NCBI GenBank assembly: GCA_964019165.1
Contig: OZ025283.1
Coordinates: forward strand, 1,743,501 to 1,807,500
Origin: Mastigias papua
Lineage: Eukaryota > Cnidaria > Scyphozoa > Rhizostomeae > Mastigiidae
Length of the DNA stretch: 64,000 bases
Direction of reading: 5' to 3'
Made by a program: the position numbers and the translations under genes. Below, in pieces: positions 33,690 to 45,600 of this stretch; within the stretch, counting starts at the first letter, position 1, and each line of letters opens with the position of its first letter. Under the pieces are notes generated by a model, which was not told the DNA's origin, did not search any database, and saw nothing but the letters and a program-made list of their open reading frames with translations.

Positions 33690-34660
33690 AGTCAATGAGT
33701 CACAAACGCAAGTAAGTGTCGTTCAGACAGGCCTTGAATGAAATCTCAAGTCAAGTCTCTTTCAACTTGACTCATTTCATGGTCTCCCTTATGAGGACAT
33801 AAATGAATGGCTCTCCAGTACCAGAACTCTGGCTACATTTCATACTTGGTCGAATGCCATAAAGGTGAACGCATTACCACTCTCTCTGGGCAGTCCTGCT
33901 AAATCCCGGTTTGATAACCAATGTCCTGAAACATCAGCAGATCTCACAGCGTTACTTGTTGGTTTGAAACCAGAAGTGGCTCCCAATCACTGGAGTATCT
34001 TTTCAGACAAGAACTGCACGCTATAAAAAAGGTACAACAGAGCCTCTGTCTTTGTATACCGAGGATATAAGTAAGAAGAGCCAACATCTTGCTCTTTCAG
34101 ATAAAGATTTAATGGCTATTTTCATCAATGGCTTGCATGATGACATCAAAAACCCTGTCATTCTAAACCAGCCTGATTCTTTTGCCGAGGCAGAAATCCT
34201 TCCACATTTAAGAGGAGCTAGTTTGAAAACATCAGGAGTTTCTATCTCACTTGCTGCTGTTCAGTCCTCCCTCCAGGAACAACAGAGTAAGGACTTGGAA
34301 GGTCATATGAGCCTTCTTATCTCCCCTGCTGGTCAGAAGAAATGCAATGTGCAAACCCCTGTTTCACATTTTGGTACCAAGTCACTTCACACACCAAAGT
34401 CATTACAACCTGCTACTGTTTCTGCTGCAGATGCCGACATAAATCCGAGCAGTATAAACACACTTTAAACTGAGCTCATAGCCACCGTGCACAAAAAAGT
34501 CCAAAACACTCTCTTTGGGAAGAGACAATGACAGTTTTAGCCTTCTATGGGAAATTGGGGAGTTGCTCGAGGTAGAAATGTACCTGCAATAGATGAGCAG
34601 CCTATTTGTAGCTGTTGTTGCGGGGTTGGGTATGATGCTAGATACTATAGTGAGTGCCCC
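33690..34660 (+). pseudogene. gag-like retrotransposon pseudogene with eroded zinc knuckle
   Basis: In shifting plus-strand frames the sequence reads HGLPYEDINEWLSSTRTLAT and FHTWSNAIKVNALPLSLGSP (about 33775-33895), the capsid N-terminal helices of Ty3-like Gag. It continues with SDKDLMAIFINGLHDDIKNP with VILNQPDSFAEAE (34098-34200), the C-terminal capsid block F-I-x-G-L-x-x-x-I-x-x-x-V. At 34600-34660 comes CSCCCGVGYDARYYSECP, a CCHC knuckle with the His changed to Tyr. Stops near 33810 and 34025 and frame changes disable it. No protease or RT follows, so only the gag region remains. Confidence 0.65.
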
Positions 34661-35304
34661 AGCAGCCCTGTCATAGCAATGCACAGCCAAAGGCAGCTGT
34701 TTACGCTGGTTATTTGTCATCAAACCAAATGAAACATTCTGTCCATCCTCCGCAGCAACAATCAAATCAGAGTAGCCAAAATGTAAGTGCAGCAGGGCCT
34801 TATACATGGGGGTACTGAAGGCCTAAGTAGGAGTAAGTGATGTAAAAAGCCCCAAACTTGTACATAGATCAGAACTGCATCTAAACAACAGGCAACCCTA
34901 TGCACAAGCAATCATAAACAATGGGCAAACCCTCAAACAACTAATCGATATTGTAAACAAGAAGTTGATATTCATAAACAATGTGAACAAAAGTCTGATT
35001 ATGTAGTTAGTAGTTTATTAATTTACTTTTATTTTTGACCAGAGGGGCACCTTACAGACCAAGGGGTAGTCATGGTATTTTGCACCCCCTGGTATCATCC
35101 TTGTAGTATTGTAAAGTAGCTTGTCAAGTGGTAACTCCTTACTGTAATGTCTTACATGTATAGAAATAAAAAAGCTTGCTTTCAGCACAGGTTTAGCATG
35201 ACTGCACAGAATCGCTACGTTGAATGGACAGTTTATGCCAAAAGAAATGACTATGGACACATCCACGGGTTCAGTAGAGTCCTAAGTTGACTAGTATTCT
35301 GAGC

Positions 35305-35679
35305 TCAGTCATTGGCCAAGCAAACAGCAGAAAGGTCATATGTGAGGTCAGACTGGACAGCATGAAAGTGATGAATGAAATCTCTCATAGTTGTTAAAGT
35401 GGGAGTTGGCTTATTTTCCAGCAAACAAATTCTCATAGCCCGTGGTAGCCCTTTCATAAACTGGCAACTCAATAATGCTTTCTTAGCCTCATCAGTAAGG
35501 GTGGAGTCAGCATTCTCCACGATTTGGCATAGCTCCCACATGGAGAGAGTAGGATCTTCTTTAGGCTGGGGAGTATGTTGCTCAAAATAGCTGTAGTGGT
35601 ATTTCTGTGCTGCTGAAGGACTGACAAATGTCTGTAGTGCAGCCAATACTGTGTGCATATGTTTGCAGTAGGACAACAC
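35305..35679 (-). pseudogene. Second gag-like retrotransposon fragment
   Basis: The 124-codon minus-strand frame has TDEAKKALLSCQFMKGLPRA and then RICLLENKPTPTLTTMRDFI, matching the capsid C-terminal block of Ty3/BEL-type Gag (KFLxGLPxxIRxxLLExxPxxTLxEAV). It lies in opposite orientation to the gag copy at 33.7-34.7 kb. It stops without a zinc knuckle, so it is truncated. Confidence 0.6.
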
Positions 35680-35699
35680 GTAAATATCTCAGACACCCT

Positions 35700-36630
35700 A
35701 CAACACAATGGCATGGCATGACTTTTTGACTGGGTATTTTATCATAGGGAGTTGCTGGTTGTGACCAGTTAATGTCCCGTGGACTTTATTACCATGGCCA
35801 TAAATATTTAGTAAAAACAATCAATCTCCTACCCCATATTCATCAGTTGGTCATGGTCACATAACAGACATTAACCTACACTTAATACTGGACATTGTAT
35901 TTAGGCTGTGTGGTGTTACTGCAAGGCTTCGGCCTCCACTTCTCAATAATCCTCTTTTTTCAGCAAATGATAATTTCGAAAATGAGTTCTGAATGAGCGA
36001 TATGATGTTATCACCCACTGCTTATTCCCCCATAGTCAAGGTAAATCTATCTATCACCTCGTGAACTGGGCCTATAACAACAAAGTGTAGAAGGTTCTCC
36101 AGGCCTTAAGAAAAGAGCACTCTTTACAATGGCAACTGCACAATAGCAGAGAATGAATAATATGTCAGAATGTTGAGAGGTACAACATCACATGACTATG
36201 CATACCTTTGGATTGTGCAAATCTAGCAGCATGCATTATGTAAACAGAAAGACTAAGCCAGGGAACCTACATATATTTAGACATAGGGGGACTGTTTTAT
36301 GTCTATCAGTATAATAGTCATTACATTACACCAGTTTTAGGCTCCTAAAACATCATATCTGGTGAAGGTAGGTGAGATGCTAAACTTGGGGGTTAAGGGG
36401 TTGACACTTGTGGAAGTAGATGAGATGGTGGTGTTGGTGGTGTTGGTGGTGGTGGTTGATTGTAATGGTTGCAGTTGTGGCGGTGGGTCAAGATGTGGCA
36501 GGTATTTGTTTGGCAGGTCATGAGGAGTATGTAGACGTGTGGTGACACCTACCATGAACCGGATTTGCGCATTAATGTATTCCACAAGGAATGACATATG
36601 ATTGCATGTAACTGAGGTTGATGACTATGT
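35700..36630. other. No gene; short GTGGTG-type simple repeat
   Basis: 36420-36480 holds a GGTGGT-rich simple repeat, giving Thr-Asn-Thr-type minus-strand peptide. Nothing else was recognised. Confidence 0.4.
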
Positions 36631-36639
36631 AATTTCGTG

Positions 36640-37790
36640 TAACCGAAAATTAATCATTTATTGTGACCGAAAATTTGTCACACCGAAAATTTCAGAAAAT
36701 TGACTTTTTCACAAATTCCGCTTTTCGGGCTTTCTTCAGAACAATAAACACTTTTTAGGACACCTAGTGGAAAAATGAAATATTTGAGCTCTTTAAAGGC
36801 ATCAGGTTATGACCTTTTTCTCATCATTGGATGAGATTCCAAATGTGTTCTCCCAAACAATTTCAAAATCCACAGAGTTTTCGTCTACTCGAAGGTGGTC
36901 AAAAAAATTCAAAAAACCGATTTTGTTTGTGTTTTTAATGTAACATTTTTCATCTTTTCTAATCTATACAAATAAGTTCATCATTCTCGATATCGATCAG
37001 ATGGCATTCGTTTTCATCCTCTACACATTCTGGAGTCGCTCCAAAGTTGTCACGGTGCATATTTATAACTGTCTTATCATATATTGGCTATTCACCAGCA
37101 TTATCAGCAATTTCATAATTTTTTCCAATAATGTTCTGGAACCTTTCAAGAATAGTTCTTCTGCCACCTCCAACCTTCAGTTCAACCTCTAGCATAATTT
37201 CTAGTCCTCCTTTCGGTAATCGGTGAAGGCCGATATTTCTATTCAAAAACAACCCCAGAGATCAACATTATCAAACCGATACATGTAGCATGGTTGCTAG
37301 GCCTGTACGATCATTTGAGAAACAGCTCTAGCACCATTATAAAGGGATTCGAAATGGCTGGAATCAAAGATACGTTGGTGATGGAACTACCACCAGAAGA
37401 TCCCTTTGCTGATTTTGATTCTTAAGCAGTTCTGAACTACTGATTTATAGAACTATAGACTATAAATGATATTTTGCATTTAATTGATTTCCGATATCTT
37501 CCATATTACATTTTGACGTCTAGAGTATTTGTTTTGAGTATAACATAAGCAAACTTGTAATGTGCTAACTTCAAGGAATTTAAGTCAGTTATATACTTTC
37601 TCGTTCTGGCCACTGATTTTATATTTAAAGGTATCTAAATCCCCGTTTATTTTATGAAACCTAAAAAGAGAATGATTTGTAGACTTGACAGTTTGACCGA
37701 CATATTTGACCGAAATATCGAAAAATCTGACCGAAAGTTTTTTCGCCGACGTTTTTTCGCCTAATTTTTTTCCGCCGAAAATTTTCGTGA
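36640..37790. mobile_element. Possible decayed pogo/Tigger-like element
   Basis: The block is bracketed by clusters of ACCGAAAATTT-type repeats (36640-36695 and 37690-37790, including CGAAAATTTTCG). Near the middle, 37270-37424 on the plus strand reads INIIKPIHVAWLLGLYDHLR then MAGIKDTLVMELPPEDP and an acidic end. This resembles the extreme C-terminus of DDE_1 (jerky/Tigger/pogo) proteins, where P-x-H-x-x-W follows the nuclease. A minus-strand coding-like stretch (37200-37000) with LEVELKVGGGRRTILERFQN lies next to it. No terminal inverted repeat could be established, so both the boundaries and the family are tentative. Confidence 0.35.
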
Positions 37791-37797
37791 TTAATGT

Positions 37798-37935
37798 AAC
37801 AGATACAATGTAGCACATGAATTGGCAGGTATGAGTGGTTCTGTTATCATGTAGGTGACCACTACTCTTGTCCACAGAGGTACACAATCAAGTCTGATAC
37901 ATACACATAGGTGTTATACAACTGGAATCTGTGAT
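37798..37935 (-). mobile_element. Helitron internal fragment, inverted
   Basis: Reverse complement of about 7260-7425 (and equivalents at 47.7 and 55.9 kb). Shared strings include TTCCAGTTGTATAACACCTA and CTCATACCTGCCAA. Only about 140 bp is present, with neither terminus. Confidence 0.7.
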
Positions 37936-39005
37936 AGGTTATGTTCATAGAATAAAAAGAATATCAGATACTTGACATATATTATATCCTCGTATAATAA
38001 CTGCAGAGGTGCTTATTGCATGAATGGGTGATAGACTGTACAACATGTAACACAAAATCAATTTCAACACAAAATAGTTGGAGGGGTTTAGGGCGAAGAA
38101 GACAATACACATGATGTTGCCAGTTACTACCTAGTCATTCCTGAAATCTATATCATCAAGTGCAGAATGATCTATGGAAATCAGTAATGGTACTTGTAAC
38201 ACATGATCTCAGATAAAAGGGGACATGTCTAGCAGCAAATTCACAGTCATCATAAGAGGACAATGTAACTTGAATATACAAAAATGGCACTACGTTATAC
38301 ACTGAAACCAACCATGAACCTGATGTAAAAACAGAGGCAATATATAAAGTAATAAAGTGAGTAATTTCTCATATATGTGGTACTAAATATATATACAAAA
38401 ATTTCCCTATTACACTGGAATGAAACCAAACGGGAAAGCAGAGCTATTTAGCAACCAATGCTGCAAAGAATACACTGAACACCACTTAAGCTTTCGTTTA
38501 GAAGTACTGTGTGGAAAAAGCTAAATGCTACTTAGACTTGAATAGCAATATCAAAAACGTAAACATAACAGCCCACTTATGAGAGATCTTGAAGTCCAAT
38601 ATATGAGTGTAAACTAAAAGGTGAAGAGTATGGTACACATCCCTAGTATATCAGGATGTAATACAGCAGGAACTTATGAATACCATAACTAAACATTAGC
38701 AGTGGCATATCGGCACTGTTGAAGTGAAAAGCAACGGAGCCTAAGTACAGCTGGTTAGATAATAATGCCCCCCCCGCTACAACAGGGCAACCTCATGCGC
38801 TCTCAATCAACTTCCCGTAAACAAAGTCGTGTTAAAGGCAATAAAAGTACCCATTCTCAGGACTAAATACTTGCAAAGCTATATGGTGTAATCCGACATA
38901 AAATAAACCATTTAGCCATTGCCTTTGAATGACTCTGATGCTGTCTCAATCCTTGATATTATATTGTGCAGCAGAAACATACTAATAAATCCTAGTGCCG
39001 TAAGG
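37936..39005. other. Intergenic, nothing recognised
   Basis: AT-rich, without coding or repeat signal; a C8 run lies at 38767-38774. Confidence 0.35.
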
Positions 39006-39214
39006 AATAGAGAGTTTAAGCAAGCACGGCGATAACCAAAACGATAACGGTAGGAGGCTACTTTGGCCTAGTGCGCACGCGCTCGTGGAGATTCCCCTGA
39101 TGTTATCGTTTTCACCTAGTGTTCTAGTAGGATAGAAAACAGATCTATCATTCTCTGACAACGTTAGGACCGTGCTACAAGATTTGGGAATGTAAACTGA
39201 AACAAAGAATAGAT

Positions 39215-40170
39215 ATGGCTTCACCAAGTTCAATACCATTGAATTTGACGACAAGTGGGTAAGTTTTTTTTTCTAATTGGTTCTTGAGTACTTTCCTTAA
39301 ACAAAACACTCTTTCGTGGGATTCTGATTTGAGGACGTAATTTCATTTAACTTGTAGAAAATATTTACTCCATATAAATGCATTAGCTCTAGTTTTTCGA
39401 TTTCATTTAGGAAATGCTATAAGTGGACCAGTAGTCATGATGAACTTTTCCTATAAGAAGTCCTAAATTCTGAAATATGGATGACCAAAGCTGGTAGTTC
39501 AGAGAGAGGGGAGAAATGGAAAAAAATCGCAGAGGCACTGAATGTAATAGAGATGCCAAAGTTTGATGTCAGCCAGAGGTCAACACGGGAGCATTTCCAA
39601 GGTCTTTTTGAGAGACGAAAAGCAAAAAATAGACAGGAGGAGAGAGCAAGCGGAATTTCTCCCGATATATCTGATATCGACAAGCTACTTGACGATTTAA
39701 TAGAACGTTTCGAAACAGCTAATCTTGAACGAGAAACTATAGCAAGACAGAGGGCAGATAAAACGGCTTTGAATGCTGAAAAAGGACTTGAGATGAGGAG
39801 GATGTCAATGGAGACTATGGGAGAGTCTTCTAAAAGGCAGGCAAGTGACAGTGACAGAGGGAAAGAAAAGAGACCAAGAAGGGTTCAAAAGGATACGTTT
39901 GAATACCTGAATGACACATTAAAACTTGACTTTGAATGGCAAAGAAGGGATTTTGAGTTGAAAGAACGAGCATTAGAGGAGAAAGCCAAGGCCAGAGAAT
40001 ACAAAGAGAAAGAGAGAGACTAGTATAGAGACCACGTGGAAAGACGTTTCGACTCCATTTGCAGTCATATTGAAAAACAAAACAAGATGTTATTACAAAT
40101 TTCAAATCAATTAGAAGAACAGACAGCATTAATGCTAGCATTATTAGGAGATAGTGCAGTAGGAAAGTGA
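39215..40170 (+). pseudogene. Harbinger Myb/SANT-like protein, two exons
   Basis: Exon 1 (39215-39258) encodes MASPSSIPLNLTTSG and ends at a GTAAGT donor. The acceptor TTTCATTTAG gives exon 2 from 39411, in phase. Exon 2 starts KCYKWTSSHDELFL, a TAA at 39454-39456, then EVLNSEIWMTKAGSSERGEK and WKKIAEALN. This is the three-helix trihelix/Myb domain (W-T-x-x-x-D-x-x-L ... RG-x-x-W-x-x-I-A) of Harbinger accessory proteins, then VSQRSTREHFQGLFER and the ASGISPDISDIDKLLDDLIE linker. A long charged coiled coil follows. A second nonsense codon (TAG, 40021-40023) precedes a C-terminal helix ending LLGDSAVGK at 40170. The protein normally brings the nuclease to the nucleus and to the element ends. 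Confidence 0.85.
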
Positions 40171-40441
40171 CATTTTCCAAAAGAATTTAGGACCTTTGTA
40201 GTTCTCTTTGATTTTTTTTGTATAAAGTGTTCGAATTTATGATTAATAAAGGTGTTCTAAATAAGTGGTATTCTGTTCCTAAATGTAACATTTACCTCTT
40301 TGGAATGCAAGCTGTTGACTAAATAAACTGACCATGTAGAGTGCGACAATACACGAAATACAGATATTATGCTATATTTTCAACATACAATTATAGCTGT
40401 TTGAAGTAATCTATGTTTGGTGGATCAACTTGGAAAAAATT

Positions 40442-41530
40442 TCAAGCACTGCTTCCATACAAACAAGTCCTTGCATTTTTCAACAATGTGCATACAATAT
40501 ACATTTCTCCTACCGAGCTTAGCTGGATATTCAACTTTTTTGTAAAGTCAAGAAATTTGAAATAAGTAATGATGTCCCAAATAGCCACTCTACACTGACT
40601 CTGGTTGAGCTCATCCTCTGGTTCCAGGTTTGCTGTTCTTCTGTGAGTGCTGCATTTCTACATGGAGCTTGGAGATGTGGATGAAGGGGATTGGCAGGGT
40701 CCCCGTAAATGCACATTATGTCCCCATTAGGGGAAAAAGAATGCTCTTCAAGTACTTGCAAGAGGCCAGACTCTCTCAGCATCCCACTATCGTGCCTTCT
40801 TCCTTCAAATGGTCCATGAAGACACACAACCAACCCATCTGGTGTAGCCTGAAATTTGATGGCATGCACCCTTTTGTGTCCATTGTATAACACTCTCTGA
40901 TTTATGCTAGGTCTGGATATGGCCCTCACAGTTCCATCTATAAATCCCCAACAATTTGTTAAAGGTGCACCTTTAGCATGAATAGCATCTGCATATTTTT
41001 GATGATTTGCCGGAGACAACAGTTCTTGATCAAACGAAGTTGGTAGAAAACTCCATTGTTCATACAACTTGCTCATTACAGCATTGCAAATAACACAAAT
41101 TTCCGGGACTGGTCTTGCAAATCTTGGAACTATATCCAAATACCTGCAGGGGCATAACACGCTTCAAGAGTATACAGATGGCTTCTTTTGCATCACCATT
41201 TAGTCTATTGTACGTGATTATTTCCTCTGGGAAATGAAGTACATCTTTTAGGTTACTTATGTCCCTTTTTTCACATAGGACTTCAGATTTGCATTCATCG
41301 TTAGACATTTCATCCAGGTCGAATTTTTCATATTGCCAGTATGGTATAATAAGATTTATAACATTCATATTTCGTGCCAGAAAAACAGCAGCATTCACAT
41401 CGTTTCCAGCCATATCTAAAGAGTTAATTAGTTTTTGTGGATTGGTACACATGAGTGTAATGAAAACAAGGTGATTCACACAGCACAGAGCCGTGATTTG
41501 CGTAAATTCGGCTAGCCCTATCGGTGTCAA
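40442..41530 (-). pseudogene. Harbinger DDE nuclease (transposase), two frameshifts
   Basis: From the ATG at 41530 the N-terminal part ends in NRLNGDAKEAICILLKRV. The frame then shifts by about one base near 41150 and continues CRYLDIVPRFARPVPEICVI, then YADAIHAKGAPLTNCWGFID with the first catalytic Asp in GFIDGT. Next come NGHKRVHAIKFQATPDGLVV, GRRHDSGMLRESG (second Asp) and SVEWLFG (Glu). A second shift at about 40586 is needed to reach the normal end, DIITYFKFLDFTKKLNIQLS ... CLYGSSA, stopping at 40442. Length and motif order match full-size PIF/Harbinger nucleases. Convergent with the Myb-like gene, 271 bp apart. Intact homologues cut at the terminal repeats and duplicate a 3-bp target. 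Confidence 0.9.
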
Positions 41531-41627
41531 AGCTTAAGGTAAATTTACCACAACCATAATGGAAACGATACGACTATCACCTATCGTTATGGTTATCGTT
41601 CTCGTCGTCATGCTTAAACTCTCTAAT

Positions 41628-43553
41628 AATACTGTCAGTGCCTCGTGACTTGTGCTATCAAACTGTAGTAGCAGTATCACGCTGATTTAAGACGAAAAAT
41701 GAACGGAACTTGAAGGAACATAGTCTAGATACCAAAGCGTGCTAGGCAAACTGACAGAAACTCATTCCAAATCTGGCAAAAACCAACATTGACAACTATC
41801 AAGAACAGTCACTGTAGATTAGCTTCTCTTACAAAAGTATATTGAAGCATTTGAAAGGAAAGAAGCCCCTTACCTCTTATAAAATGGATGAAACTCAAAA
41901 CTATATTGCCATCTTAACAATCGCATCAGTGGAAACTCCCTGAACCACGAACATGCGGTCTTGCATGCAACCCATTGTTCCGAAACAAAAGGACTGCTCG
42001 CGTAAGATCAACGCTGAAGTCATCTCAAATGTCAGCGCCACGTACAACAAAATCGAAAGTCACTTGCATTAAAAAGGCAGAGGGGTACCACCAAACAAAC
42101 CTACAAAGTAATAAATAAGCAAGTCAGAATAAATCTTTTAGCACACTTCACCAAAGGATAAAGAGTGATAATAGTCGCCGTTCACAAAACACCAGTGGGC
42201 ATTGGATTTGATTCAATTGAAACTGAGCTTGGCAAACCCCGCAAATGTATTCAATCTAGAAATAAAACAAAATGGGTTAAACTACACCAAGTCAAAACAA
42301 ATCTTGTAGCACAACTCACCGAAGGCTAGAGAGTAATCAGAGTCGCCATTGACAAAACACCCACTGGCATCGCATGTGAGTCGATTCAAACTGAGCTTGG
42401 TAAACCCCGTAAGATATAGTCAGTCTAGAAACAAAAAGACAATGGATTACAACTACTGACAGCCTACAAGTTAATAGATTTTATAGTGATTTATAACTCC
42501 TACCATGTCATAAGGCACGAACTTTTATAACATAATCGTGGAATTTCCTTGAGAATCGGCGTCAATTCTAGTCGAAACTCTACAACAAAACGTACAGAGA
42601 ATAGATTCGACCTCACAACAACTATCAATGGGCTTATTACAACATTTATAACAACGTACAAAAGCAGGTTCCGAGTGACGCCATGTTGAGAATCCAATAT
42701 CCCGCAGCAAGAGCTCCGATTCAATCTACAGTTACTCACAGAAAGTTCTCACAAGTGTCCTATAACCAGAATAAAAATTAAACATCAGATCACAGTAAAG
42801 TCAAGAAACCCCCTCGCTCATAGCGGCGCACATGGGCTACCTGGTTGAGCATGATTTAGTAGCAAAGCAACGACTATTTAGCACAGAATATGACAGGGGC
42901 CTGGAGCAATCTGACACTGTCAACAGCCATGCATGCAATCTCGTGGGACTTTCTCAAAAATATCTCACATAACAGTCGACAAAGTAAACAATCAATAAAG
43001 GACAGAGAGGGGCTACCATTAATCGATTCATTTAAGAGCACAAAGAGGACTCACCTGCCGCATGATCAAGGCTTTCTCCTCGAGTCTTCAAGCGAATCTA
43101 CCGTCTGCGAACACTCCCTAAACTGCTAATCTCTAAGTTGAGCACACGGATGCATCATATTGCTAGTGGGGGAGGTTGTGCAATACCCAAAGTGCAATAT
43201 AAAGAACTAAATGTAACTGTAAGTCATATAGAGACAGTTCAACGTGAGACCCCCCGCTATAAATACGGAAGCTCGCAGCTACCGGCAGGAAGGAGCGTCT
43301 GTGGTGTAAGCATGCAGCCAGAAAACAAAGGAACCCATGGAGAAGACAATAAGGAGATAGGCACGTGACAGAAACCACACGCGATGTTGCTTCTAGTGCT
43401 GATCGCGAATCTCCGAATGCTACATACAGGCTTCAGTATGGAGGGTAGACTAAAAGTGGAATATCTCGAGAATGATAGAAGCTACAGATACGATTTCTAG
43501 AATACGGGACGTAACTCGGAAAGGAGAACCAGCTGCCGACTTGTGCCGTTCTG
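41628..43553. other. Non-coding region with a diverged tandem duplication and minus-strand leader-like motifs
   Basis: 42130-42290 and 42298-42455 are imperfect tandem copies (shared AACTGAGCTTGG, AAACCCCG and ACAAAACACC blocks). On the minus strand, 43262-43250 holds a TATTTATAG box. About 200 bp downstream, around 43055, the sequence CGAGGAGAAAGCCTTGATC leads into GCAGGTGAGT, a splice-donor context similar to that repeated in the Helitron array. No protein frame was recognised. Confidence 0.4.
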
Positions 43554-43987
43554 TGCACCTGCACTAGGCTACAGGGCTTTAAAAGAAGGTGAGGTTTGAA
43601 GAGAAGCCCCGTAGCCTAGCGCAGGTATCCGAGCACTTTTAGCACACTTTGTTTCCACACTTTTTCAAGTTTTTTTTCATCTTCTAAAGGCCTGTAGCCT
43701 AGCACCGGTATTCCAGCATTTTCAGCACAATGTCTTGTTGCAATGTGGGTTGAGTTGACCAATGGAAGGCTGGTGGTCACGTGCTCCTTCACAGAGGCGA
43801 ATGATGTCACCTTCCCATGATTCTGTGCGCTGTTCAGATTGATGAGCATCACAAATGTAGATCATGTAGCTGTAGTGGGGCATAGCGGTAGTCCGTCCAA
43901 GGCTAATCTGCAACATCATGTAAACACTCAATGCGGGTAACTGGGGCAGGGAAGCCCGTGTCTAGCGGGCTATCTGTACTAAGCTAG
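43554..43987 (+). mobile_element. Solo Helitron 3' palindrome, left arm mostly lost
   Basis: A 25-bp relic of the left arm (CACCTGCACTAGGCTACAGGGCT) is followed by a spacer and a full right arm from GCCCCGTAGCCTAGCGCAGG to the hairpin AGCGGGCTATCTGTACTAAG and terminal CTAG (43984-43987), then a T, as expected for a Helitron 3' end inserted at A|T. The arm has diverged in its middle from the 48 and 56 kb copies. Confidence 0.7.
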
Positions 43988-44660
43988 TCTGTGTCATAGT
44001 ATTGCAGAAACTTGTGTCTAGCATAATGAAAATATGAAGCTCATTAAGGTCTAAAATTAATTGTGGCTGTAAATATAATAGATATACTCTGTGTTGTTGC
44101 TAGATGCTTTGGTTGTAAGCCCAAACACCACATCAAGGTTGCATCCTTTGTTTGGGTAATCCTTATTTCAGTGAGTTTTGCAGGATAAAATGACAAACTT
44201 GTCTTTGAAGTGGGGGGGATGTAGTATTATTGTAGCATATATGATAAAATGATTCTGCTATGAGTACCAAAGATATTTCTCATTATTTGCTCCGTGGTCT
44301 AACATATGACAATCTCCAGCTAGCCACTTTATCCGATTTCATGATATAAACTGAGCTTGTTTACTCATTATATTTACCTGGTTTCGTACAATACACCTGT
44401 AAGGTACAGCATTTCCTCATTACATCAAAATACCTTCAATTTTCGATAACCATATTCGAATATAGTTCTTTTCTAAACCAAGACCAAACCTATTACATGT
44501 ATACCATTATATCCCGTTTGATTTTACAAAATATATTTGAAGCATGTGTTTTGCATATACTACTTTTCTACATAATCTTACACCATTATTCTGTGTTCTT
44601 ATTACTGTAAACAGACATTCAATGAAGTATTTGAGAGTGAGCCATTATACATTGGGTAAT
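43988..44660. other. Spacer, probably 5' part of the Penelope-like element
   Basis: AT-rich, non-coding. It directly precedes the Penelope-like frame and may be its 5' untranslated region; no internal promoter or terminal repeat was recognised. Confidence 0.3.
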
Positions 44661-45574
44661 TTTTATCTTGTTTTCGTCATTATTAGCAAATCACCTACAC
44701 CATATGACTAAGATTGGCAAACTTAAAACTATAGCTCTGATTAAGCGTCAACGAAGCCAAAGAACTTCCAAGAAAAAGTCGTACAAGAAAACAGTACACC
44801 ATGTGATCTTGAATACCACCGATAACACAGAACTAATACACAACCTCAGTGATATGCATTTATCACAATCACATATCAATCTCTTATCCAAGGGTCTAGG
44901 CTTCATACCTACACCTAAGCCCACCTCTATCCAAGAAATCGATTCGGCATTTCAACGATTGCGCAGACAAATGCATGTGAAATAGGTTCATCGAAAAACA
45001 CCTAGACATGATTTCAACCATCTACATATTCCTTCAACATGGGAACCCCCTATTCCAGACAATACTAGTATTCACAGATATCTTGAACAAATATACTTTG
45101 AAATCAATCAACAACATAGGCCTTTTCCCCGTATTGACAATCTTTCTAGAGAGGATAAAATAGCTCTACATGATCTATGCACCGAAAACAATGGTACACT
45201 TAAACCAGCTGACAAGTGCGGTACAATTGTTATCTGGGACCCTACCAGTTATCTGAGGGAGGCCCACTGACAACTCAATGATCAACACTATTACGTACAG
45301 TTGGATCACAATCCTGTGAGTGATCTACTTTTTGAGATTTCAACCTTTGTCACATTTCTTTACCAACAACACCATATAGACTATCCAACGTTTACCTTTC
45401 TAGATCCTAGCAATCATTCCAGGATACCAATAATTTACTTACTACCTAAAATACACAAACCAGGGGTCCCTGGATGCCCGATTATATCAGGATGTAAGTC
45501 ACCTACAAGCAACCTCTCTAAATCTCTATATACTAAGATGCCTATATGATAATTTATGCCAAACCAATCAGATT

Positions 45575-45600
45575 GCTCAGATTTGTACCACGTGACCTGA
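45575..45600 (+). promoter_or_regulatory. CCAAT and E-box pair near Helitron 5' end
   Basis: ACCAATCAG is followed about 20 bp later by CCACGTGAC. The same pair recurs near 53060-53090 and 53831-53865, always within 75 bp of a 5' TC end. In animal promoters these motifs bind NF-Y and bHLH factors; that role here is inferred. Confidence 0.4.

Larger units (their letters stand above)
39009..41624. mobile_element. Nearly complete PIF/Harbinger transposon (2.6 kb)
   Basis: The ends are inverted repeats starting AGAGAGTTTAAGCA, followed by subterminal ACGATAAC-type repeats on both sides (39030-39055; 41560-41600). A 3-bp AAT (39006-39008 and 41625-41627) flanks it as target duplication. Inside are the two genes diagnostic of the superfamily, in convergent order: a Myb/SANT-like DNA-binding protein on the plus strand and the DDE nuclease on the minus strand. 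All catalytic residues survive, but each gene carries two disabling lesions, so this is a recent but probably dead copy that could still be mobilised in trans through its ends. Confidence 0.9.
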
